Source of the DNA: DATLLN01 sp963720885
GTDB taxonomy: Bacteria; Actinomycetota; Thermoleophilia; Gaiellales; JAICJC01
Length of the DNA stretch: 64,000 nucleotides
Direction of reading: 5' to 3'
Assembly: GCA_963720885.1 (NCBI GenBank)
Contig: CAVRGW010000005.1
Span: 62,001 to 126,000 of the forward strand
Position numbers and translations under genes: made by a program
In this document: piece by piece, positions 57,959 through 64,000 of the stretch
Layout of the letters: the number at the start of each line of letters is the position of its first letter
Position numbering within the stretch: the first letter of the stretch is position 1
The notes under the pieces: model-generated
What the model was told of the DNA's origin: nothing
Seen by the model: only the letters and a program-made list of their open reading frames with translations
Database searches by the model: none

Positions 57959-58174
57959 CTACTGCTGACCCCGGTCGGCGTGATTCTCGGCCGGCGAGCT
58001 CGCTGAACCGGGCCTGACGCTGCCGATCGCGCCGCAGCGCGTGCACTCGAACCGGATCAGCTCCGTCTCGCCGATCGTCATCCGCGCCTCGGTCCACAGA
58101 TGCCCGCGGCGGACACAGCTCAGCCTGTCGCCGACCCGTCGGGCGACGGGTTTCGTGGCGGCCTGGCTTTTCAC
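57959..58174 (-). CDS. Small C-x4-H/C-x2-C protein, family member C
   Basis: A 71-residue member of the four-gene family: RRVGDRLSCVRRGHLWTEAR, then FECTRCGAIGSVRPG. All four putative zinc ligands are kept, as is the tryptophan after the histidine. GTG 58174 has ATGGAGG upstream, so this copy uses a Shine-Dalgarno. It is closest in sequence to member D at 60205. Role unknown. Confidence 0.7.
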   Translation of the reverse strand: MKSQAATKPVARRVGDRLSCVRRGHLWTEARMTIGETELIRFECTRCGAIGSVRPGSASSPAENHADRGQQ

Positions 58175-58351
58175 AACATTGCCTCCATCTCCGCCGACGG
58201 CTGGAACCCTGGTCTTTGGAGATCGAGCGACGCCGCTCCTGCGTTACAGCTCTGAGCGAACCCCCAGCCGGCGCTGACCGCCCGGCCAGCTTCGGCAGCG
58301 ACGCTTGAGCCAACCCGGCCACCAAGCGCGGGATCCGAAGAAAGGGAGGCG

Positions 58352-58774
58352 ATGTTCTCGAACAGGACTCGAACCTGGGCTGTGACCGGCGCACTCGTGC
58401 TGGGAGCGGCCGTCGGCGGCGCCGCGGTGGCGAGCGCCGCCGGAGGCTCGTCGTCCGGCTCGGACGGCAGACAACCACCCACTGCGGGCAAGCCGCCCGG
58501 TGACCCGTCGAAGGTCGGCCATGGGCCGGGCGAGACGCCGCTGACCGGGACGGCCGCGGCGAAGGCCCGAGCGGCCGCGCTTGCCGCGCTGCCCGGCGCC
58601 ACCGTGATCCGCGTCGAAACCGACTCGGGCGATGCCGCCTACGAGGCCCACATGCAGAAGGCCGACGGAAGCTACGTCACGGTCGAGATGGACTCCAGCT
58701 TCCACGTCACCGGCACGGAGTCCGGCTTCGGAGGCGGCCCGCCGCCGGGAACCGGGGGCGACATGCAGCAATAG
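58352..58774 (+). CDS. Secreted PepSY-like small protein
   Basis: A 140-residue exported protein. A signal peptide (VTGALVLGAAVGGAAVASA) is followed by a Gly/Pro/Ser linker and a PepSY-like unit, ALAALPGATVIRVETDSGD and YVTVEMDSSFHVTG. Single PepSY-like proteins of this build are frequent in soil actinobacteria, and their role is unclear. ATG 58352 has GGGAGG upstream; a strong hairpin ends the gene. Confidence 0.8.
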   Translation: MFSNRTRTWAVTGALVLGAAVGGAAVASAAGGSSSGSDGRQPPTAGKPPGDPSKVGHGPGETPLTGTAAAKARAAALAALPGATVIRVETDSGDAAYEAHMQKADGSYVTVEMDSSFHVTGTESGFGGGPPPGTGGDMQQ

Positions 58775-58786
58775 CACCGACACACC

Positions 58787-58816
58787 GAGCGCCCGGCCTG
58801 CGGCGGCCGGGCGCTC
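58787..58816 (+). terminator. Hairpin after the PepSY-like gene
   Basis: GAGCGCCCGGCC and its exact complement form a 12-bp stem with a 6-base loop, 12 bases past the stop; ATCATGG follows. From here to 59062 I see no gene. Confidence 0.7.
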
Positions 58817-59062
58817 ATCATGGTCGCCACACCGGCGCTCCGACGATGTCGGGGAACGCGGTGGAGGAGCTCCACGAACCGGGGCCGCGCCTACTGTTCC
58901 CGGGCGCCGGCGGTCGATCGAGCTCTTGCCCGGCTTGTGTCGTCCGGCGGATGGGGCGAGCGCCCGTCGAGCAAGCTGGTGCGTCTCACCAAGGCTCCGC
59001 GCCTACGTGGCCGGCGACGCACCGTCCGAGCGGCTGGCCCGGCGCACGCTGCGCGCCGGCTC

Positions 59063-59488
59063 CTAGGCCGGATCGGAGTCGGACGCCATCCGATCGCGTC
59101 CGACGCAGAATGGGCTCGTTCTCCAGGCGGTGGAGCAATCCGGGTTGACGACGCCGATGCCGCTCATGCTGAGGGCGAGCCGGGTTCGTTCGGGCTTCGC
59201 ATCCGGTGCGAGGAACACCGCTCTGCAAATGGCCCTCGCCTCGTTGCCGGCGTATCGGGCAACGATCCGGCAGTGCGCCCTGGTGAGCCGGCCCGCGACC
59301 ATCGGGGCGTACGTGAACCGCAGGGCCGCAGCGCTTGCCCTGGCGTCCGACCAGTGGATGGTCGGCTGCGTGTTGACGCAGCTGCCGCCCTCCATGAGGC
59401 CACCACTGCAGTCGCCTGTGGTCCCCGACCCGCACGCTCCACCGAGGGTGGCCAGCAGCGACACGAGCACGACGACCGATGACCTCAT
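59063..59488 (-). CDS. Putative lipoprotein, 141 residues
   Basis: The N-terminus VVVLVSLLATLGGACGSG is a signal peptide with lipobox LGGAC, so the protein would be lipid-anchored after cleavage. The mature part has five more cysteines and no recognised family. It runs against the opposite, less plausible frame on the plus strand. The ATG at 59488 is preceded by TCTATA 5 bases upstream. Confidence 0.65.
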   Translation of the reverse strand: MRSSVVVLVSLLATLGGACGSGTTGDCSGGLMEGGSCVNTQPTIHWSDARASAAALRFTYAPMVAGRLTRAHCRIVARYAGNEARAICRAVFLAPDAKPERTRLALSMSGIGVVNPDCSTAWRTSPFCVGRDRMASDSDPA

Positions 59489-59546
59489 GCCGTTATAGAC
59501 AGTGGAGAGGTCGCTCGGGTTCCGGATCGAGCCGGATCGGCGGACG

Positions 59547-59774
59547 CTAGATCGGGTCTCGCTCGATGACCCGGTCGCGAGTGACGACCTCCCGGCGGCG
59601 GGCGGTCGAGATCATCACCATGCTTACGATCAGCCCAAGTACGCCGACCGCCATCAGTATCCAACCGATGGTCGCCCACTCGACGGTGGTGCTCCCGATG
59701 GTCGAGTCGAGCACGACGCCAAACGCGAGGATCGCACCGAGCGCGATCAGAACGATTGATGTTCCTATCCCCAT
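59547..59774 (-). CDS. DUF6458-type small membrane protein
   Basis: A 75-residue protein with two membrane helices: GTSIVLIALGAILAFGVVLD and WATIGWILMAVGVLGLIVSM, followed by a basic tail. The pattern matches the actinobacterial DUF6458 family of unknown role. ATG 59774 follows AGGCAGGAAAGC. It lies 31 bases after the 30-residue protein on the same strand. Confidence 0.82.
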   Translation of the reverse strand: MGIGTSIVLIALGAILAFGVVLDSTIGSTTVEWATIGWILMAVGVLGLIVSMVMISTARRREVVTRDRVIERDPI

Positions 59775-59805
59775 GCTTTCCTGCCTCCGTTCTTCACTCG
59801 GACTC

Positions 59806-59898
59806 CTAGAACCGGCCGCGGCCGAAGAAGCCGAGCAACAAGAGAACGAGCACGACGATGATGATGACCCACACGATGCCCGACACAAGAAGCGGCAT
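59806..59898 (-). CDS. 30-residue membrane microprotein
   Basis: MPLLVSGIVWVIIIVVLVLL begins the protein, which is one membrane helix followed by a short GRGRF end. GGAGG lies 6 bases before ATG 59898, an excellent start signal. Such single-helix proteins with a basic tail are often seen near stress and envelope genes in actinobacteria. It sits between the DUF6458 gene and family member D. Confidence 0.7.
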   Translation of the reverse strand: MPLLVSGIVWVIIIVVLVLLLLGFFGRGRF

Positions 59899-59968
59899 AG
59901 CAAACCTCCAACGAGATCCGATGATGACGTTTCACGTAATACCCGCGGCGCGTCGCCCACAAACGCAA

Positions 59969-60205
59969 CTAGCGGGCGCTGCGCCGGCCGGAATACTGGC
60001 CCACTGGCGCCCGATCGGCCTGCTCGGCGTGGCGATGCTCGGCACGGTGGATGCGACCGATCGACCCGCACCGAAAGCATTCGCCGCGCCAGAGCGTGGT
60101 TTCCCCCAGTGCGACCTCAGCGGTGCGCCACGAATGGCCGCGCCGCGCGCACCCGATGCGATCGGTGAATCGTCGCGCGAATCTCCGCTGGTCGTAGGCA
60201 TGCAT
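59969..60205 (-). CDS. Small C-x4-H/C-x2-C protein, family member D
   Basis: A 78-residue member of the four-gene family: RRFARRFTDRIGCARRGHSW, then GECFRCGSIGRIHRAEH. The ligands and the GHxW tryptophan are kept; the tail is His/Arg-rich. ATG 60205 has AAGGACGG upstream. It is the first gene of a minus-strand group with the microprotein and the DUF6458 protein. Confidence 0.7.
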   Translation of the reverse strand: MHAYDQRRFARRFTDRIGCARRGHSWRTAEVALGETTLWRGECFRCGSIGRIHRAEHRHAEQADRAPVGQYSGRRSAR

Positions 60206-60566
60206 GGTCCGTCCTTCGATGGCTCGGTTAACGTACGACTGCACGCGTACCTGACTCGGGAGCGAGCGCCTCGTCGAGGGGGGTCGCTCTCGCCCTCGAG
60301 TTGGACAGAGACTGCCCTGGCGTCACACTGAACGAAACGTCAAGACCGCAGATTTGACATGCGGTTCAGAATCGTTTCGTGAATCGTAGACCTGTCGGTC
60401 ATGCCTGCACCCCGCTTCGGAGGAAGGCCGACGCGACCACGCCGCGAGGGTCGAGATCCAGCTCTCGCCGGCCCGGCGTCCACCCGCCGCGGCGGCGACC
60501 GGATCGTCTACGGCTGGTTTCGGTGCGCGCAGCGGACGCGGCGACGGACGTGCCGTGGCCGGAGGT
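60206..60566. other. Stretch without a recognisable gene
   Basis: About 360 bases. Frames on both strands are short and Arg/Pro-rich, as in shadows. It must hold the promoter of the member D group. I see no repeat or RNA gene. Confidence 0.5.
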
Positions 60567-60983
60567 TCATGCTGCGCCCTCGGGCGGCATCCGTGTCGGT
60601 TTGTAGACGGCGACGGTGCCGTCGACCGCATCGGGTGCAGCCGGAATCGACCGCACGTACCCATCGTGGACGAGCCGGCCCATCTGGACGCTGCGTATGC
60701 GCAGGTTGCGTACCAGGGTGTGCAGCTCGGTGCTGACCGCGTCGTGAAGCTCGACGAGTCGCACCGCGTCCGGGCCGGTGACGGCGCCCGCGTCGACCGC
60801 CGTGTTCAGGGCGCGGGCGGCGGCCCGCTCCGCGTCGACGAGGTCGAGCAGCGCCGCCGCCTGCTCCGGTGTGAGCGTGCGTGATTGTGGTCGGATTTCT
60901 GCGATCCTCCTCGTGTCGTTCGGGTCGGCGACTCTTTTCGCGGGATAGCCGGCCCGGATGGCGCTGCTGCCCGTAGTGCCCAA
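60567..60983 (-). CDS. Hypothetical 138-residue protein
   Basis: A helical soluble protein with LTPEQAAALLDLVDAERAAA and a later ELHTLVRNLRIRSVQMGRLV. It is rich in Ala, Leu, Asp and Val as real proteins of this genome are. No family recognised. The start is uncertain: TTG 60983 has GGGGAG upstream, and shorter starts inside are possible. Confidence 0.55.
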   Translation of the reverse strand: MGTTGSSAIRAGYPAKRVADPNDTRRIAEIRPQSRTLTPEQAAALLDLVDAERAAARALNTAVDAGAVTGPDAVRLVELHDAVSTELHTLVRNLRIRSVQMGRLVHDGYVRSIPAAPDAVDGTVAVYKPTRMPPEGAA

Positions 60984-61047
60984 AGTCTCCCCAACGGCCC
61001 GGGATAATCTGTTATGCAGGGGTAATGATTTCGCGTGACCGTGCGAG

Positions 61048-61120
<73 letters not shown>

Positions 61121-61221
61121 GGGCGGCTCATCGTACCGACGGCCGGAACCCGCGGGCGTCCGATTTCAAACCGTTGGGCTCTCTGCCGCGTATAAGCGGT
61201 TGTACGACGGATCACACGGTC

Positions 61222-61905
61222 TTGAGCATCGCACCCCACCTACCCGAACACGAGCTCTTCCAGGGACTTCCTGACGGAGACCTGGCGGCGCTGGACGAGC
61301 GCTCGACGGCGCTCAGCTTCGCCAAGGGCGAGTTGATCTACTCGCCGTACGACCGGGGCGAGTCGATCTTCCTGCTGGAGGAGGGCCGGGTGCGGATCTA
61401 TCGCAGCGCCCACGACGGCCGCCAGCTGACGCTGGCGATGCTCGACCCGGGCATGTCGTTCGGCCAGGTGGCCGTGCTCGAGCACGAGCTGCAGGACGCC
61501 TACGCCGAGGCGCTGACCGACTGCTCGGTGCGCCTGCTCACCGCCGACGCACTGGAGCGGGCGATGGCCGAGCATCCGCAGCTCGCGCTGAATCTGATGC
61601 GGGCGCTGGCGGCCCGCCTGCGGGACGCCGAGGACCAGGTCGAGAGCCTGGCGTTCCGACCGGTGCCGGCCCGGCTCGCGGCCAAGCTGCTCGAGCTGAT
61701 GGATCGATACGGCCGGGTCACGCCCAGCGGCATCCGGATCGACGAGCGTTTCACGCACCTCCAGCTCGCCGAGATGATCGGCACCAGCCGGGAGACGCTC
61801 ACCAAGGTGCTGAACGAGCTCCGCGACGAGCATCTGATCGACGTCCGCGAACGCCTGGTGTGGGTGCTCGACGTCGACGGCCTCGAGCGCCTCAAAGGCG
61901 CCTGA
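61222..61905 (+). CDS. Crp/Fnr family transcription regulator
   Basis: A 227-residue regulator. Residues about 10-120 form the cyclic nucleotide-binding beta barrel (KGELIYSPYDRGESIFLLEE, MSFGQVAVLEHE) and the C-terminus is a Crp-type winged HTH (THLQLAEMIGTSRETLTKVL). The Arg-Ser pair that binds cAMP in Crp is not kept, and no Fe-S cysteines are present. TTG 61222 is the likely start; a TTG at 61174 would add 16 residues. TATAAG at 61191 may be its -10. Confidence 0.87.
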   Translation: MSIAPHLPEHELFQGLPDGDLAALDERSTALSFAKGELIYSPYDRGESIFLLEEGRVRIYRSAHDGRQLTLAMLDPGMSFGQVAVLEHELQDAYAEALTDCSVRLLTADALERAMAEHPQLALNLMRALAARLRDAEDQVESLAFRPVPARLAAKLLELMDRYGRVTPSGIRIDERFTHLQLAEMIGTSRETLTKVLNELRDEHLIDVRERLVWVLDVDGLERLKGA

Positions 61906-61961
61906 ACCGCCCCGTCTCAACTACAATCCAGGCATCGAACCTGGACGAAACGAGGCTTGCT

Positions 61962-62855
61962 GTGGCTGAGACCGGAACCATGCGCGTCAAGAGCGGGCTC
62001 GCCGAGATGCTCAAGGGCGGCGTCATCATGGACGTCACCGACGCCGAACAGGCGCGGATCGCCGAGGACGCGGGCGCGTGCGCCGTGATGGCGCTGGAGC
62101 GCGTGCCCGCCGACATCCGCCGCGACGGCGGCGTCGCGCGGATGGCCGACCCGACCAAGATCCGCGAGATCCAGGAGGCCGTGACGATCCCCGTGATGGC
62201 CAAGGCCCGGATCGGCCACTTCGTCGAGGCGCAGGTGCTGCAGGCGCTCGAGGTCGACTACATCGACGAGTCCGAGGTGCTGACGCCGGCCGACGAGAGC
62301 CACCACATCGACAAGTGGAAGTTCACCGTGCCGTTCGTGTGCGGCGCGACCAACCTGGGCGAGGCGCTGCGGCGCGATCGCCGAGGGCGCGGCGATGATC
62401 CGCACCAAGGGCGAGGCGGGCACCGGCAACGTCGTCGAGGCGGTGCGCCACATGCGCTCGATCCTCGGCGAGATCAAGCGGCTGCAGGCGATGGACGAGG
62501 ACGAGCTGTACGCCGCCGCCAAGGACCACTCGCGCGCCCTACGAGCTGGTGCAAGCTGGTCGCCGAGCACGGCCGCCTGCCGGTCGTCAACTTCACCGCC
62601 GGCGGGCATCGCGACGCCGGCCGACGCGGCGCTGATGATGCAGCTGGGCGCCGACGGCGTGTTCGTCGGCTCGGGCATCTTCAAGAGCGGCGACCCGGCC
62701 GAGCGCGCGGCGCGCCATCGTCAAGGCGACCACGCACTTCGACGACCCGGCAGATGCGTGGCCGAGGTGTCGACCGGGCTCGGCGAGCGCGATGGTCGGC
62801 ATCGAGATCGCAGACGCTCGGCGAGGCCGGGCTGCTGCAGACGCGTGGCTGGTAA
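61962..62855 (+). CDS. pdxS: Pyridoxal 5'-phosphate synthase PdxS, several frameshifts
   Basis: Synthase subunit of the DXP-independent vitamin B6 pathway. The first 135 residues are in frame and include GGVIMDVTDAEQARIAEDAG, CAVMALERVPADIRRDGGVA and the catalytic lysine in IPVMAKARIGH. After 62370 the product continues in changing frames (EAGTGNVVEAVRHMRSILGE, LPVVNFTAGG, DGVFVGSGIFKSGDPAERA, LLQTRGW). About eight or nine single surplus bases explain it. The full set of conserved blocks argues for sequence error. GTG 61962; TACAAT at 61922 is a likely -10. Confidence 0.85.
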   Translation: MAETGTMRVKSGLAEMLKGGVIMDVTDAEQARIAEDAGACAVMALERVPADIRRDGGVARMADPTKIREIQEAVTIPVMAKARIGHFVEAQVLQALEVDYIDESEVLTPADESHHIDKWKFTVPFVCGATNLGEALRRDRRGRGDDPHQGRGGHRQRRRGGAPHALDPRRDQAAAGDGRGRAVRRRQGPLARPTSWCKLVAEHGRLPVVNFTAGGHRDAGRRGADDAAGRRRRVRRLGHLQERRPGRARGAPSSRRPRTSTTRQMRGRGVDRARRARWSASRSQTLGEAGLLQTRGW

Positions 62856-63454
62856 GCGTCGGCGTGCTCGCCCTCCAGGGGGCGTTTCGCGAGCACGTGC
62901 CGGGCGCTCGCCGACGTCGGGCTGGACGCGGTCGAGGTGCGCCTGCCGACGAGCTCGACGGCGCTGACGGGCCTGGTCATCCCCGGCGGCGAGTCGACGA
63001 CGATGACCAAGCTGATCGACGGCCTACGGGCTGGAGACGCCGATCCGCGACCTGCACGCCGCCGGGGTGCCGCTGTTCGGCACGTGCGCCGGCATGATCC
63101 TGCTGGCCCGCGACGCCGTCGACGGCCTGCCCGACCAGCGCTACCTCGGCCTGATCGACATCGGTCGTGCGGCGCAACGCGCTTCGGCCGCCAGGTGGCC
63201 AGCTTCGAGGCGCCGACTCGAGCTGCGTCGGCGATCCCGAGCCGCTGACCGGCGTGTTCATCCGGGCGCCGCTGGATCGAGCGGGTGGGGGAGGGCGTCG
63301 AGGTACTCGCCGAGCACGACGGCCATCCGGTCGCCGCCCGCCAGGGCGACGTCCTGGTCACGGCGTTCCATCCGGAGCTGACCGGCCGACCGGCGCCTGC
63401 ACCGCGGTTCGCCGAGATGGTCGGTGCGGGCACGACCGGGAGGTGGCGGCATGA
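62856..63454 (+). CDS. pdxT: Pyridoxal 5'-phosphate synthase glutaminase PdxT, several frameshifts
   Basis: Glutaminase partner of PdxS. The blocks VGVLALQGAFREHV, LVIPGGESTTMTKLID, VPLFGTCAGMILLARD (nucleophile cysteine), TGVFIRAP and VTAFHPEL (catalytic histidine) are all recognisable but lie in different frames, with shifts near 62900, 63025, 63170, 63180, 63280 and 63385. Start is uncertain, directly at the pdxS end. The stop at 63452-63454 overlaps the yebC ATG. Probably intact in the organism. Confidence 0.8.
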
Positions 63455-64000
63455 GCGGCCACTCCAAGTGGTCGACGATCAAGCGCAAGAAGGGCGCCGA
63501 GGATGCCAAGCGCGGCAAGCTGTTCACGAAGCTGACGCGCGGCGATCATCGTGGCCGCCAAGGAGGGCGGCCCTGATCCCGAGTCGAACGCGCCGCTCGC
63601 CACCGCGATCGCAAAGGCCCGGTCGTACTCGATGCCGAAGGACAACATCGAGCGCGCCATCAGCCGCGCGACGGGCGGCGGCGAGGGCTCCGACGCCTAC
63701 GAGTCGATCACCTACGAGGGCTACGGCCCGGAGGGCGTCGCCATCATCGTCGAGGCGCTGACCGACAACCGCAACCGCACGGCCGCCGACGTTCGCAGCA
63801 TCTTCACCAAGCACAACTCGAGCCTCGGCGAGCCGGGCTCGGTGGCGTGGCAGTTCGAGCGCAAGGGCGTCGTCATGCTGCCGGCCGACGGCATCGCCGA
63901 GGACGACGTCATGCTGACCGCCGCCGACGCGGGCGCCGAGGACGTGGTCGAGGAGGGCGAGTCTGGCGCGTCACGACCGACGCCGCCGACCTCGCAGCCG
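63451..64000 (+). CDS. yebC: YebC/PmpR family protein (cut by window, frameshifts)
   Basis: YebC-type protein, known as transcription factor or ribosome-associated translation factor depending on the lineage. The start MSGHSKWSTIKRKKGAEDAK is typical; the frame changes near 63541 and continues as IIVAAKEGGPDPESNAPLAT, then DNIERAISRATGGG and the rest up to about 63960, where a second shift occurs. The 3' end lies outside. Order pdxS-pdxT-yebC is common in actinobacteria. Confidence 0.86.

Noticed and set aside
58820..59482. 220-codon plus-strand frame opposite the lipoprotein
   Set aside because: Arg/Ala/Gly-rich shadow; the minus-strand frame has a proper signal peptide and lipobox.
62360..64000. 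Programmed frameshifting or pseudogenes in pdxS-pdxT-yebC
   Set aside because: Too many shifts at unrelated sites and all conserved blocks kept; consensus error is simpler.

Overview
The window is GC-rich (about 70 percent by eye) and reads as an actinobacterium, most likely of the Thermoleophilia type (inference). The signs are a complete rrn operon with no tRNA in the 16S-23S spacer, a dgt-dnaG-rpoD cluster, a GatCAB amidotransferase, a Tad pilus locus with actinobacterial domain fusions, and many leaderless starts. The exact order cannot be settled by eye.

Layout. 1-2713: zinc/manganese-type ABC transporter (cut by the left edge) and an MFS exporter. 2710-6163 (minus): coupled decarboxylase, GNAT and aldehyde dehydrogenase genes. 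6195-10123: RmlD-like epimerase, heme A synthase ctaA and a GAF-GGDEF-GAF-GAF signalling protein. 10124-10413: palindromic repeats. 10414-12563: DUF1684 protein, secreted propeller-like protein, GNAT, tRNA-Cys. 12676-19829 (minus): Tad/Flp pilus locus flp, tadE, cpaB, tadZ, tadA, vWA-tadB, tadC. 20055-24462: folD, csp, gatC-gatA-gatB. 24523-33011: PAP2 membrane protein, serine pathway pair (class V aminotransferase and serA), ilvE, DegT aminotransferase, MBL hydrolase, 3-methyladenine glycosylase, tyrS. 33012-38436: rrs-rrl-rrf with two promoters, processing stems and a terminator. 38441-45959: repeats, SpoIVB-like S55 protein, phosphatase, SDR, dgt-dnaG-rpoD, tRNA-Asn.

46000-61121 is an accessory region of short signalling, membrane and secreted genes. 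It holds a cupin, two cyclase-type proteins (one built like soluble adenylyl cyclase), a PASTA protein, a PilZ protein, an RTX-type calcium-binding protein, a degenerate tRNA-like element, small membrane proteins and four paralogous small proteins with a C-x4-H ... C-x2-C motif. 61222-64000 holds a Crp/Fnr regulator, then pdxS, pdxT and yebC.

Two themes cross the window. Many genes lack a ribosome binding site and instead have a TAnnnT -10 element 6-9 bases before the start codon, which indicates leaderless mRNA. Many conserved genes (permease, DUF1684, tadA, PASTA, cyclase-ATPase, pdxS, pdxT, yebC) are broken only by single-base indels, densest after 62.3 kb. These look like consensus errors in the sequence, not pseudogenes, so those products should be read as intact.
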